Source: Allacma fusca (lineage: Eukaryota > Arthropoda > Collembola > Symphypleona > Sminthuridae). From it: a stretch of DNA of 64,000 nt. The notes under the pieces are model-generated. The model worked only from the letters and a program-made list of their open reading frames with translations. It did no database searches and was not told the origin of the DNA. Position numbers and translations under genes: made by a program. Every line of letters starts with the position of its first letter. The first letter of the stretch is position 1. The stretch spans positions 11,780,001 through 11,844,000 of the forward strand of contig OX359249.1 in NCBI GenBank assembly GCA_947179485.1, read 5' to 3'. Positions 12,434 through 27,793 of the stretch are shown piece after piece.

Positions 12434-14711
12434 GTAGGTAAATGAGTACTGCTTAATTTTTCGTCTTTCTGTCAACATCGTATATATATAATTATTATTC
12501 TAAATAATTACTTACCACTACTGTACCATAAAAACTGTATAGTCATTGTGAAACGTGAACATAGAAGTGACATTTGCCATTAAATATCATGTAGACGGAT
12601 TATTTCTTAAATAAATTCTATGTAACTGCATTTCCCATTAACTCTCCGTGCAATTTCCGAGGAACTACACACAGTATTCAAATAAGAACCATATATACTA
12701 TTTAGCCATTGTAATGATCCAGGTCTTGATTGTAACCACGGCTGGGGCTGACTAAAATAAAAAAAATAAAAAACAAAATATTTATGAATTCCTTACCCAC
12801 CCTCTCGTATGATTTTCACTTCACGTTACAAACAGGGGAAGCCGTTCGGATCTTATTGAGTCATCTCGAAATATTATTCTGTCTGAGCCCAAAAGAGCAT
12901 GTTGAGGGCGTTGAGGAGCTCGAAAGACATTTGTCATTTCATTTGGGTTTGATTGAGGCATCAAGTTGTCGAGATGTCATAAATCTCGGACTTAAGCACC
13001 ATTGTAATCCTATAGATAATGATTTAATCAACACAAATTGATCTCAATTTCAATGCTGACCATAAGAAAGGCCGTAAATGTAAACATGAACAGCTTCCTT
13101 TGTACTAATATGGAGTGCATTATACTTGTAGCCTTGAATGCGTTACCCCTTTGAGATCATCCATAAAGGAGTACTGTAGCACGCATCGTTGTACACATAC
13201 AAACACACACACACACACACACACACTCACACACATTCACACAGAAATGCACATCCCGAGTGTGTATTTGTAATTTCTTGGAAACATGACTTAGCTCCTA
13301 ATAATTTTTATTATTATTCGTTCCCATACTCCGTACACTGGCTTTAATTGCTGTACATGCACTTACGTCAACTTAAAAACTATGTACTAAATTAGATATG
13401 TACGACAGTTGTAGATAAAAAAAAACTATTTGGAAGTTGAGCCGTTGATTTATTTTCATGCTAAGTAAAAATTACTAACTCCAACAACACACATACATAT
13501 AATTACATATATAAAAATACTGTATATGCAAAAAAAAAAAGAATTATTTCTTGTTGTAAAAATATTACGGAAATGTGTATAAACCATTCTACCAGGTACA
13601 TATTACTAAGAATAAATAATACTGTGTTCCTTTCTAAGTTTAAAGGATCCTTGAATTTCTGCATAATAAATTCCATGCCTCTTTTTTAATTCTCATCGCC
13701 TCTTTCATTCCAATTCATTTTCACAACTTTCACATTTACCATTTCCATGGTCTGTCTTCATATGGAAATATTCTAAGAGCTTTGTAGCCACTGTGGCAGT
13801 TTACACCATAATTTGTAGTGATAGTCATTTCTACACTCACAAGCTCCACTCTCTGGTAATTTAATGACATATAGGAATAAACAAGCTGAGTGTTCCCTGA
13901 ATATATATTCGAATGCTCATGGTTGTGGATTGAACTTTCGCATTTGGAAAGATTTTTTTTTATATGGGGGAAGACTGAACTGAAGCAGACATCAAAACTG
14001 TACTGTCAATTCCTCTTGAAGCATTCCTCCATAGGAAGCCTGAAGGCTGAAGATAAATGAATGAGGATGTATGGAGATGAGGAAGATGCTTTAAATAATC
14101 CAGTTAAATTGAAATTCATGTAGACATGTGAAACTAGTTCTTCATGCGAAAGTTAACTCCGACTAGGATTCTTGGAACTGTGTTAAGGAGGACAGGGGGG
14201 AGAGGATGTTTTCTCCGAAAGCCTTGTAAACTCCCAAGTATGGACGATGAAATCTTCATCTACTCCGGAAAGCACATTGCTTCCAGTGCCCAGGAAATTA
14301 ATTCGAAGAATTACAACAAACTAAAATACTGGCCTTTGCAACTCATCCATGGTTCAGGTCCCCAGTATGTGAGTATGTATATAGGGATGAGGGACAATGT
14401 ATCCTCTGAAGACCCTAGCCGTACGGGCAATTATCACAGTACTCCATTTGTGAGCATATTAAATATATCCGGTCGGAGAGCCAAGAAACTTTTTATCTTT
14501 TAGACGATTCTCATCAGTTTTGTTCTAGCCTCATGTAAAATCTCCAGCACACCATCGCTTCCGTTTCATTATGCAATCCCGTTCGGACCAAAAGAGAAAT
14601 GGGAAGGAACCAGCCAAATTGTGACACTAAACTTCAGCGGGGGTTATTTTCCTGAAAAACATTGTAAAACATTGTTTGTGTAGTGGAAGAGAGACAGAGA
14701 CTGAGACAGAG

Positions 14712-14714
<3 letters not shown>

Positions 14715-14762
<48 letters not shown>
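14715..14762. repeat. (GA)n microsatellite, longest in the window
   Basis: About 24 uninterrupted GA units, followed after one interruption by more GA-rich sequence. Confidence 0.95.
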
Positions 14763-14772
<10 letters not shown>

Positions 14773-17700
14773 CGGAAAGTAGCTTCTTTAGAGATTTCAA
14801 AGGAAAACATCATACGCTCATAATCACTGAATAATTCATTTAATTTTGTAAAAAAAAAACAAATAAATATTATCTAGCTCCAGCTTGAAATGAAAGGAGG
14901 ACTCCAGAAGGAACTTGTAATTAACAGTATCAGTATTTATACATACATATGTATATTATATACAAATTGTACCAAGACCCACGGAATAGTCTTTGAGCGT
15001 CTAAGAGGACGGGACATAAATAGCCAGAATTTTAATGCCGGGACGAAGACGCTTCGGAAATGTGACTTGACATTTCTGAGACATTTTAAAAGGTTGGATA
15101 AATAATGAGCACTTGATGTTTCTTCCTGAGCACTCTCTCCAACTACGGCCCTCATAATTAGTAGGTTGGAAAAAAATCCAAAGGTTTTACAGTATGAGCT
15201 TTGAAATTGTACGGTATGGCCAGTATATTATACAAACTGAGATTCATGGCTTCATTGACCATGATTTAAACTTAGGAATAAATTTTATTCCTTGAGTGTC
15301 TGACAGATACATGGTAGCCAGGATGGAGTTACTGGGAGATTCAGAGGGTTTTTATGTCCCATGGTAAGTATACGTTTCAGTCCAGTGGCTGAATGTAAAA
15401 GACATTCATAGTTATTACATATGTAGATACATATCTACAACAGTATTGTGCTGAGCAAATCCGTGTATCCATTTGATGCTCCCACGACTACTACTAACAA
15501 CCAGGGAGGTCATCAGACGGAAATATGAGCAATGCCCACATTGAAGGCACGGATTGCTTCCCCCCTGGCCAGAGGATTACCCCAACCTTAATAAGGACCT
15601 CAAGACCCTATTGAGATTTTTTGCGAGAAATACTTTAATGTTTTATCCTTAATTGTCTTTTTAATTGATTTCCTATAGATATAGTCAACAAGTAAATCTT
15701 CCTAATTGTGCGAGCGGACAGAATAAGGCTCCTGGTCTTGTCGACTAGGGGCATCGTGATGCTAACCATTATCATCTCTGGCTCTCATTAGAATTTCATG
15801 CAGTAGTTGGTGTTTGTCTCAAAAAATGGACCACATAGGAAGAGTACCCAAGATGTTGTACATATTTTGTGACACATCCCCCTTATCCCATGCCTATTTA
15901 TCTGTATCTACAAGGAAATAAAGTCTCCGAATCGTGAAATAATAGAGTGCACGCACTTATTCATAATTTGTACATTTATTCACCAGAAATTTGTATGCAT
16001 GGGGACGTCCCGAAAGAGCAAGCAGTAAAATAAGGATAATGTGAGAGATAGAGTTCCAGAAGGAAAGAAGGCAGTGGCGTCATCATCCTCATGATCACCA
16101 CGTAGATGAGGAGTTTTTGCTCTTTTCCATGGAACCAAACCATCCATGGAAAATGTCTTGTTGCATTTGTTGGTTTGGAGTCTTCAAGGGAAAAGAACAA
16201 TGGCAGCGTGCAAACTGACTGTCTGTTAGGAACATCACAAGTAGGCAATGGAATGGCTTTAACGAGGACAACGAACGGAGACTTTTTCAGCCTTGTCTAA
16301 AAACTTTTCAACTATTACTTGATCCCTTGTTGTTGTTGTTGTTTTTTTCTTCCTCTCTACACAGCAGTGGTACTTAAATACATGAACGCATGAATGGCAT
16401 GGAAATAAAACTGAATACGGAAATCATCCAGCTGGACATTACGTCTACGGAGAATGGGCCTCTGTGTGTGTGTGTGTTTGTGTGTGTCTATGTGTGTTTG
16501 TGTTTGTGTATCTATGTGTGTGCGTACATACGTATGTGGCAAGTGGCTGTGAGAAAGAGATGAAAAAATCCTGAGAGATCCGAGTGTAACAGAAGAGACT
16601 CAGGTAATTGTTATCAAGATGAGTGTGTGGGGATCGCACGCAGTCCCTATTACGCCAGGTATATGACTTTTTAGCAGAGTATTTTCTTTGACTTGGTCGA
16701 CGGCTCCTCTCCTGGACCAAAGTTTCCTCACAAAAGTCCTCACATCCTCGAGTCCTGGTGACTGGTAAAGGAGCTATGGACTATTTAGTACCAGAATAAT
16801 CTCAGTCCGAGTACATTCTCACACTCAGGATGTGCTCCAAGTATCAAGTTATGGGGTGTGCACCTTCGCAAAAAAAAAAAGAAGAAAAAGTACACTCCGG
16901 CAGTCGAGTGTGTCAGGAGGATTTACATCAAAGCAACTATTATTTCCCTTAAGAGCTTCAGTTCCATTGACTTGAGCTCTTAGTAGCTCCGCATTCACAA
17001 CATTTCTCTCAGAATTACATCTCCCTCTGGACGGAGGAAAACATTGGGGAAAAATAGGGATGAGGGTAATTATAGCCGGGCTTCATATTAATTCTTCTGC
17101 ATAAAAATACGCTCCCCCCACGAGGACAGAGGTTGCTAGAAATATTAATGCGTTTTTCTCCTCTCTCAAAGCCAAGATGATATTGTGAGCCTCCTTTCAC
17201 CAGCCTACACCATTTGCATTTATGCTCTCGGATGCCCACTGGAAATTCCTCCTTATTAAAGAGGACTTTAACGAACACGTGAATGTGACTTCTAATAGTG
17301 CACTTCCTCTCTATTATGATTTCATCATCATCGTCATCGTCGCTCTTCCGCTGGAGAGAACCTTCGCAATAATTAAGCTCACTGTGTTCTCCGACTCCCT
17401 CAAAACCTCCCCCTCCCTCCGAGAAGCCCTCCCCACAATCCACAAGGACGGCTTCCCTCCGCTATCTTAGAATTCTTATATAATTATATATATAGATATA
17501 TATATATCTATTTGTATATATGGGTTACAGGGGAAAGTCGTGACTTGTGGTTGCCCAGAGAGTGATAGCGGTTGAGCTGAAGTTAATGAAGATAATTCCC
17601 TGATTTCCATTCACATGTCACTACATTACAGGGAGCCTCTGGAGCTTGTGGTGAAGTCACTACTGAAACCCCTAATTTCCAAACCCTTCCAATCTACTAA

Positions 17701-20700
17701 ATAAGAAAAACAGAATCTGCGGAGACTACCACGCAAATTATTCAGTTAGGGATGACGCCTCTGCATTACATTCATTGGGAGACGGAGTAACAAAACCTAC
17801 ACTGACCTAACAGTTAACAGTTCTCATCTCCCTCTCCCTGTCAACGACGTTCGTGAGAGAGAGAGCCGAGGACGGAGAATGCTAAAAATTGGCTGAGATT
17901 AAAAGAGATTGAATGCTTAATGTGTTAAAATGAAAGGGGCATCGGCACTATCTCTCGAATATGTTACCCTTCATTTACACTTGCATGGAGACCCACCAGA
18001 ATTTATATGCGCCATAACAAACATTTATAGCATTTCCAGAATTCCCGACATGAAAGCCCTTGCCAAGATGAGGACGACGCCAGGAAGAATTCTCCAATGT
18101 ATATCAAATCCACCACGGCTCTGTAGAACTACTATTTGCAGTCTGGAAGTAGTACAAATTATCATATTGGATTCTTCCCTAAATCAAATGCTGTGAATTC
18201 CCCTACTTTTATGCTCTAATATCCTCATTAGATTTAACCGCACGAGTCCCGCAAGCCTTTCCTTAGGTTGGATATTGACACCGTAGATACTAATTCAACG
18301 GAGTTCTGTAGATAATTACTGTACGGACTCAAGGCTCATGTACATAGGACAGATACTAGGTTTATTTCAATTCATTTTGAGACATTTGATCCTTGAGAAT
18401 TGTAATGATCCTAAAATCTACGTAATAATTCGGATTGAAATGCTTTCAAATTTTAATCAAAATGAATAAAATAGAGAGTAAAAGGGATTTTTGGATCTTG
18501 AATTTAATCCAAAAACTGTTAACGTATTGAGGGAATTTAACACTCAGAATTAATCATTTAGATTACCCGATCCTCCTTATTTACTAAAATGAGGGTTTGG
18601 CTGGGAATATTTTAATGGCTGATAAATAGTACTACTCAAATGATTTTATCTTATTAGAAATGTTGAATCCCTTTTCATTAATAATTAGATTTTTGGGGGA
18701 TTTTTGATCCCAGAGCATCTGTAGTTACAAACTTATTTAGGGGGGGGGGACAAAATGCTCTGATTCTTTCATATCCACCTAGATTATTAATAAGAAATAA
18801 AACATTTAGTACTCTTAGAATCCCATACAATAGCTACGCCATAAAGTACCATTCTAAGAAACGATTCGGGTCGGGCGAGCATAAAATATCATGAGTCAGA
18901 TCTTAAGCATAGAAAAGCTCCAGTGGAGCAGTTTCTGCCCACACATCTGGTTCTAGTGACGTAACCCAAAACATACGCTGTAGTGCAACCCCACTGGAAT
19001 CCGTAGTATCAGCATAAGGGAACATCTTGATTTTTTAAATGGTTGCTGCAAGACTTTTTAGTGCCGTTTTAGTACAGTATGAAAAATCCCTTCTTGGCGG
19101 ATTTTTGTTTCTCAATTGTGTTTATGTAATAATTATTTGGGCTATTATACCTATTATATCCCTTATATTCATTACATTTTCACATAGATAATTACAAGTG
19201 TGTCTGAATTTTGTGATGACAAAATGCCCCCTCTCTCAAATTTACTGTTCCCTCTCTTAATCTTATTTCGTAATGGAGTGTTTCCCCATAGGAAAAAGAA
19301 CAGATTGATACACAGAAGCCACTTCTCTCCAAGCCTCAAAAAGAATGCATGACAAAGTTTGGGAAGATGGCATAACGTAGGGGGATGAGAGGGAAGACAT
19401 AAACATAAAACATCAACAGATACTTTGACTTTGTTTGATTCAGTTAAAAATTTTAGCATGGTACATTTATTTACCGTGCATGAGAGAAGATTATGGGATG
19501 TCAAGCAGAGAAGGAAGTCTCTCAAGGGCTGAGCATTATCATGCTGAAACTATACCCTCACATGATATGATTGTGGTCGGGGTGCGTGAGCACACCGTCA
19601 TTCCCTTATTTTTCTTAATTCTTTTATACGAATGCATCAAAAAAGACTTCACATGGAAGGGTTATTTAAAGTGAAGACTGTCGTCGACAACATCAGAAAA
19701 TCTCAACAGATTTTCCCATCACTCCAAATTCTTTCATATTTTCTCTCAGACGGAAATTACAACACCAGACCAGAGAGATGGTAAGTACAGTTTTCAACAG
19801 TTCTCGCCACAAGTTGCATCTCCACCGTCTCACTTGAATTGACAGGATTCCAACATAAATGTATTTCCAGGTGCTTTGAACTGACTGATGCATAAACCCT
19901 CCACTCGTGTCTCTTCAATGTCTTGGCTATTGTTTCGATGTGAGAGAGTCAACAGATCTTGTTCCACACACAAAAGGGACTTCACTGTAAGAACTCAATG
20001 ATCCTCACATTTCAACAGGTAATGGACATCATGTTGGAGGAGAGAGAGAGAGAGAGAGAGACCCATTTGCAATTGCATTGTATTAGGAAATACAAACTAT
20101 GCCTGGCATTGCAGTTTTTTTCCCCTCCCCAAAAACTTCCGCTAATGGAATAGTTGCCCTCCGAATAAATAGACCCGTTTTTACGTCACATCCCTCAAAT
20201 GAATGCATTCACTTTGAGTGAATTCTTCTGTTTCTCTCGACCCATCTCTGTTGTTTTAGTTAGAGAGGGTCGTTAGGAAACAAAACATTGGGATTGCTCA
20301 ATATAGTATAAACATCACTGACAATTAAGTTCCTTCGGAGAAGCATAAGTACAATGTGGAGACCTAATGTCCCATTCCCACGTTACTCTTACTCCCGTAA
20401 GTGATCATAGATATAATTACATACAAACTTTTTGCAAAAAGAATTTCAACTTCTATGTTTTTCCCAAAGAATTTCATTTTTTTTCCCTCTAATTTTGTAT
20501 TATGGTGAGTAGCAAGAGAAAAAGTGAGGCTTTTCCAAGTTATTGAAGTTTTGTAAGTGCTTCTCTCTCTCTCTCTCTCTCTCTTTCAAAGAGTAGATAC
20601 TACATCAATACTTACAATACAGACAAATAAATATGTAATTTATGTATTCCTAACTCATAAGCAGATAACTTAACCGCTTCAGGTCAATAGTTTCCCAATA

Positions 20701-23700
20701 TTTTCCAATTAATTTTCATGTCACGATAGTCCTTTTACGAGCAAATTGATTTTATAAAATCAATTACTCCTTTCAGGCAACAACAACAACCACTACTGCT
20801 TGGCAAGTGGCTCAATCCTGCACATTTCATTGTTTCAATTGATTCTGGGACTGACCCTTGTACAGTCATAAAAACTCCAAGTTTCCAAATGTATGACTGT
20901 GGGAAACATTTTTTAAGAAATTTGAAGAATCACTAGAAATTGAAGAATTTCAAGTCGTGGAAGATGTCAGGAAAAAAATTCATTACAACTTATTAGGCAA
21001 TATTCAATGCACTTGTATCAGGGGCAATATCATATATCATCTTCTTCCAATTGAGTGTTACATAACATGTTGACATAGAAGACCCCCCACAAATAAAATC
21101 CTTGAACAAAAAACATATTTCTATAAATGGACCTGCATAGAATGTGACATCATCGGGAAGAAATATTTTGGTAGAAATATTTGGGGCGAAGGTATTGCAA
21201 AATACGGACGGCAATACGCATTTTGGAAATGCAGCTCGACTTTGAGGCTGAAATAGTAATCAATGCCATGTGACAGAGGCTTGATTACTAATTCATAGTA
21301 AAATGATATAATGATAGGTTAGGGTAATCACGGGGTCCTGGAACAATTATGACAGTCATGGATTCCTTACAGAACCATGTAGAGGGAATTGTAATGCTAG
21401 CTAAAAGGAATGTTTGTTGCAGGTGTACAGGTGAATTAAATCAAACCGCTGTTTAAGAAAATCTCTATTGTTTACATAATTTTGGGGGGGGGGGGCAGGC
21501 GGCCTCCTCTGAAACATCAAACTGTGTTGGTATTTTTGACCCTTATTTTACGATTGTTGTGCACACATCCCCAGATCCTCCCCTATTAAGTAGAATCAAT
21601 TAACGTTTAATGAATGAGCATTGTTTACCATATACCCACAGGAAATATATAGTCGCCCTGAAACAATTTCCATAAATATTGTTTGCACTCCCATGCAGGC
21701 TGCTCTTGGTCATATGTATACAATGTTTTAAAAATATATGTTTTTTTGTCATAATTAACTGCACACAAGAAGCTCTCACCCGAAGGAGCAAAAACCCTGT
21801 GAAATCCTCCCTCTGTACGGAAAGACACCAGAGAACTTAAAAATAGTCCCAGAAAATTAATTGACGGCTAGAAGCGGAAAATTATTACATGAGCCAAAGT
21901 TCGTAAAGATTATATGCGAGGAAAGTTCTGCCTAATGTTCCTACTTAAAGTGGAGGATTCATAATTAGGGAGAAGTGTCTATGTGCTTAGAGGACTTGGT
22001 AATAATTATTATCCTGTTTTGAAGGTAGCACCTGCTGGTTAACACCAAAACATTTGTTTTGCCTTCATTCCCTGCTCAAAAATATATCATGGGGGATACA
22101 AGGTAAGCACATAAAATTAGACATGTTTGTTTGTCTCTGGTTTTGTTACTCATATTGATTGAGAACTTGAGGGGATTTTCCGAGGATTTAATGTTCCATT
22201 TAATGGACTAGTAGTGTAACTATATTTGTACAAGAAAATAACCCCAGGGGGGGGGGGGAAAGATTCAGGGAGGAAAATGAGCACTCAAATATTTCCTTGC
22301 TGACGAACATTCATACATACCCATTTGCAATAGATACATATAGATAGATACTAAAAAAATATAAGGATACAAATAGAAATGAGATATGTATAGATTGTCA
22401 TTGGGTCATAATTTCCTTGAGGTAATGATCTTCCTTCCGTTCAATACAAAGGAACCTAGCAGGGAAGACCAGTTCCAGGCGGATTCGGGTTTCCCTCATA
22501 ATTTGAACACGATTTCCTAATTAATCCTCAATAACAACTGTTATCGGTCCAGGGAAATGTATAAAATTCCGGAATAATGAATCTGTACAGATCTGTACGT
22601 GCCTCACTATATTATGACGCAATTGGTATTAAACCCTCTATTTCCAGCTTCCCCTTGTGAATGAATAGGGAGTCCTGTCAATGGTAAACTGAAGCGGGGC
22701 TCAACCAGGAAACCCGGGATTGGAACAAAAAGCATTTAATTACTGGATGAATTTGCGTGTCCATGGAGGGCCTCCCCAGAATGGGACAATGTGACATTGG
22801 GTGAACAAAAGTTGAGGACGATTTGAAAATACACGTTTCTCATGAATCAATTTGTTCCCTGTTCCATTCCTATCAGGGTCTTTTACAGCTATGAACTACA
22901 GGATACTTTTGCTATGAGGGATCCTTTTAGTAGAGTATTTTCCTTTGAGAAGTAAAATTATTTTGGGGACATTGCTGTTTAGATCAATGTTAATTTTTAT
23001 AGTAGGATTTCACTGTAAGGGTCAAAACTAATGTAGGAGTGCTGTGGGGTAGAGTCTGGACTCTGAATGTACAAGGAAGGGAGCTATGAGCATATTTTCC
23101 CACTTTTCAAGAACGTGTCAAAACATGACGAGTTAATTATGCGTTGACTGAAAAGACCCTCGTAAATACGTTGGTTGCATGTGATTAACTCCATCTTAGC
23201 ACTTATCAGTGCAGTTCTCTCTGTAATCAAGGGGTGCATTGTTTTAGTGCCTTATGACGGCCGGTTTTGTTTTTTTTTTTCATACCTTTCTCTCCTTATC
23301 TATATGTAGGTATATACTTCGGGGGATAGAGCAGGTACAGAGGTTTAGCCCGTTTCGTAATATAATTGATTATTTCCCTCATTTTTACCGACCAGCATGA
23401 GCTCTCTCAAGACTGGAATGAGAATGGACGTGGTGAGGGAGCCCAAGAGGAATTATTACAGGACCCGGCACATGCCATAGTGCTCAAGTTTATGCTCATA
23501 CACTGGAAATGCATTTGTGGAGCCAGGAGGAAATCCTCAAGGAAAAACATTAATTTGGAAAAGTAATTCAACGTTGACGAAAATGGATCTGTGCGTAATG
23601 AATAAAGATACGAGAGAGCCACGACACATGCATAATTACTATTTTTCATACTTTTTTTGATTTTTTTACCTCACGCATTCTTCAATAACTCCTTCCTTTA

Positions 23701-26700
23701 ATATGGGTAAACTAATTCCCAGTGAATCCTAAACCCTCCTGTCCCTTTTCCTTACACACGTATGTATGATGTACAGCTCATACTAGTTGTGTGTATACAA
23801 ATTACACGCATGTACACATGTATCTATCTCCTATACTAAAGGAGAGGACTAGAGCCGTAATGGTTGTAATTACCAAGAGAGTGATTCCGAGTGGGCGCTG
23901 CGGAAGAAAAAAAATAGAATAATGTGACAAAAATATCATTAGAATTCCCATTAAAATTTCAACCGCGCCTTTTTTAACATTATTTTTACATTTCGTCTGC
24001 TTTCACTCCCCGCTTTCCCCCCTCCCTATGAGTAATTAAGACATTTTGTGCATGGAAACTCAAAATGGACATGCAAATGTCACGTAAATTCCCTGTTGAT
24101 TTTCCTTCCATTGGCCAAGTCCGTCCTGAGCATTAGCGAGGGGCTGTTGCTTAAGTTAAACTAATTGTGAGCATGTGAGACAAAGCATGCAGTTAGTCCT
24201 TATCTGTGTAGATATCCATCCTGACCCAAATCGGTCACATCAGCCAGGAGGGTTAGTACATAGCCCTTCTAGGAAGCCGGAAAGACTCGTCACTAATGTC
24301 GTCAGAGGAGTTCATACATATGTCAGACATACAACCTCATCCATTCTACATACTAACCTATGTACGTCGATCAATGTATCTAGATTTTGTGGGATCCAAA
24401 TAATACCCAAATGTGGGGAACGGCGGTACACAAGCCCTTACAGGTACTTACGTATTTCGACGTATCAATTGCAGAACTGGCAATTATTTCTACAGTAATA
24501 GTAATTAGTCGAGCACAAGGGGGGGGGGGAATACTCAAGGAGACGTAGGCGGGAAGGAAGCTACATATATGAGGAAGGATCTCAACAGTGTCCCGATTGC
24601 TACATGAAGAGTACTGCAGTATGAGAGATCACTCTCTTAATAATGAGATCTGGTCGTCGGCTCAAGGATATTTGTTCACAACTTTGGGAAGATATATCCT
24701 CAGAGATCGCTCATTGAACACGTGCGAATGAGAAATTTATTAGAGGGAAGATTCCATATGTCTCAAGTATCCTTTAATGCATTCAATCCTATGCATCCTC
24801 ACATCCCTCACCGACGTCTTCAGGAGGAGAGAGAAAAATTCTTGAATATGGCCCCCAAAAAAATATAGAATCTGACAATGAGGTAAAAATAGTTGAAGTT
24901 CCCATCCTCTAGCAGCCACAGTGTAGCACTTCTTCTTCCAGAACCTCAGTGCGTAATGAATTTTTAAGGCCAGGGATCACACCAACTTCACACTTACTGC
25001 ACAAGTGAAACATTTACCTTTAGCTAAGGGGTTTAAAATTACCTATCTACTGGGAATTTCATTTCCAGAAGTGCATGCAATCTGTAGATAATTTCTCGAC
25101 ATTTTCCTCCGAAACGGGATCGTCAGTTTATGAGAAAAAAAATATTAAATTATTATGCTTGACTGACAAACAGCCCTGTGTCTGTTCATGCTGAAATTGG
25201 GGCAGAATCATATTTCAAACGAAATTAAGTATTGATTCTTGTATTTGACGTAGTTCAGGGGAAAGAAACTGAAAGTTTCTATTAGTTTTAAATAAAAAAA
25301 AAAGGATATCTCACTACATCTAAAAATTTATTCATTCCAGGTATGACTAACATTAAAAGTAAAGGTCATAATTTACTCCCTTTGGTTCTGAGCCGATAAC
25401 AAGTTCAGCTACTCTGAAGCATATTTCAAGGTTGTATGAAACTTGAGGAGATGGAGGAATTTCGCCTTTAAAATTCCTTCCCTCTCAGATTTACGTAGAG
25501 TAGTGTAAATTTTACAAGGTTATAAGTAGATATAAATATGCAGTTCCATGTCATGTTGACTATACGTCAACGAGTTCAAGTTTACGTATAGATATATGAG
25601 TACACTTGAGCTCACAGTAACGTTGTTATATTGCGTGCAATCCGGGATTGATAGTGGAACTGCACCATTGTTCTCTCTCTCTCTCTCTCTACTTTGAACT
25701 TTAATCCCTAACCCCATCAATGGCTGTTGGTGTTGAAATCAAATCTGGAAAAATCTTTAATGCCCTTTCCTTCCGGAACTGCTTTCGGGTTCTGGCTGAG
25801 AAACGTGAAGATCGATTAGAGCCTTTGCGTGCCCCACCAAGGTTACTTCTGCCTGAAATTTCCGTAGGGGACAATGTAAAAAGTGAAAGCAACCACCACT
25901 TTTCCCAAGGGCAGTCTCGAGTACCTTTCAAGTAGCAGTTGGACGAATCAGTGCGATAAAATAAGTGCGGCCAAAAGTCATCAATACGGGATTTGAAATT
26001 GTAATACTTTGTGGGGGCTTTGGATTTTAAAGCTGGCCCTGTGAATATCTATTTGTTCAGTCCCACTACAGTTATCATGACTATAGTGATACTGCCAATA
26101 CAGTGAGCTGCCCCTATAAGAGCATCCCGGCATGGTCTCTAAAAATCCAATGCTTTTATTCAGAGAGTTATGAGGGGCTTCATGGGGACTGTCGTGTAGC
26201 TTCTTACCCCTAGGAAGAAAATGCTGGGGTATATTATAGCGAGAGCAGATTTTATGGGAATAAGCCCCAACTACATACAGTAAGTAGGTACAGGACGAGG
26301 AAGAGACAATAAACCCAAAACATTTTTTTTTATTTACACTGAATGCAATTCCATTCAATGAGCTTTGCTGTTATCTTCCCCCTAATTAGTACATGTGCTT
26401 TGGAGATCTGCTAGAATTAGCACTCACTGAGGCATGGTTGGAAGGAGATAATTTCCTGAAGACTCGGATCCCGACCAACAGTTCCTCAACAATTCTACAT
26501 CCTTTGGGGGGTAGTTGTGGTTACGGTGGTGGTGAGATTGTAAATAACCCCTTGATAATTGTTCCTGTCTGAATTGCTATTATTCCAATGACATTGGGTT
26601 TGACAGGTTGTTATGAAAATCTTGTGGTGTATTTTGTTGACTGATAATTGATAACTTTGTATGGTATCAATGGAGAGGGGGGTACTGTCACTGGTACGTA

Positions 26701-27726
26701 AACACAAACAGAGCGGTTGATCAATGTTCTCGGGCTCATGACATCATCGGGGGGTAGAGATAGGAGCCAAGCCTGGACTGAGTTCCAGGAAGAGATGTGA
26801 AATGTGGTAGGGAAGGAGGCAATAGCATAAATAGGCTAATATGATTAGAATCCCGACTTTCGAAGGTTTGACTATTTATTTTGTAATTAGCGATCTCACA
26901 ATCACATTTTACAAGTTTTACTTTCTCCAAGGCCTGGTTGTGCGGGCGGGTTGGGAGAAGTTGGAAAACTTCGGGTAAATCTAGTCCCATGGATTCACAA
27001 TACTCTTGCCTGTAGCTTTCTTCTATGAGTGAGTACGGTATAACTTGGGGAAGTGCAATAAGATTAAAGAGTACTTGGTACAGACGGGGAGGTATCTCCA
27101 GCATTAGTAATTGGCTGGTGGAGCGGATATGAGGCAGAGGCGGAACAAATATTTTACAAATATGTACCCTCACAAATCCACATCTCTTCAAGGTGACTGT
27201 CACTTTAAGTGGAAGATTTGTCGACGGAAATACATACATGGAAACGTAGGAGCGGAGGAAGGGACTGAGGAGATTTTAAACGGATGAAAGATAGATAGGC
27301 ATAGTTCCTAGGAGAAGGGGCTTCCTCAAAGGAAAGACCGTATTGCGGAGATACAATTTAGCTTTCACCGTGTACTAATAGTTTTAATCGCTGAGTCCGA
27401 CATAGGCCTGGGTATCTTGAACCTAAGACGTGTCTCTCTATACTTGGAATATTCCGTCTTCTAATTAATTAGTTCCATACCTATATTTATTGGGGAAAGT
27501 TTTTTCTTCTCTGGTTCAACCGGTAGCTTTACTTTTAATATGTTAAGAAAATACGCTTGAAACCATGGGATGGGAAGTAGTCGATTCCTTCCATCTCTCT
27601 CACACTGGTCATTATTCTTTCCAAGAGTCTCTCCCCTCGCCGTCTCTAGCTTCCGAACTATTTCTTCTTCGAGGAAAACAATTTACGGAACGTCAACCAT
27701 GATGTACTAACGTTCCTGGATTACAC

Positions 27727-27793
27727 ACTCACACACACACACACACACTCCCATGCATACATACACACACACACACTGACACACACACACACT
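27727..27793. repeat. Compound (AC)n microsatellite
   Basis: Three AC blocks are separated by short interruptions containing CTCCCATGCATACAT and CTG. Confidence 0.9.

Noticed and set aside
17015-17443. 142-codon open frame on the - strand with Gly- and Asp-rich runs
   Set aside because: The runs come from simple trinucleotide sequence. No domain, and no start or stop context supporting a gene.
26736-27239. 167-codon open frame on the - strand, the longest after the transposase
   Set aside because: The translation is Pro/Leu/Ser-rich without a recognisable domain, signal peptide or splice context, and + and - frames here are equally unstructured.
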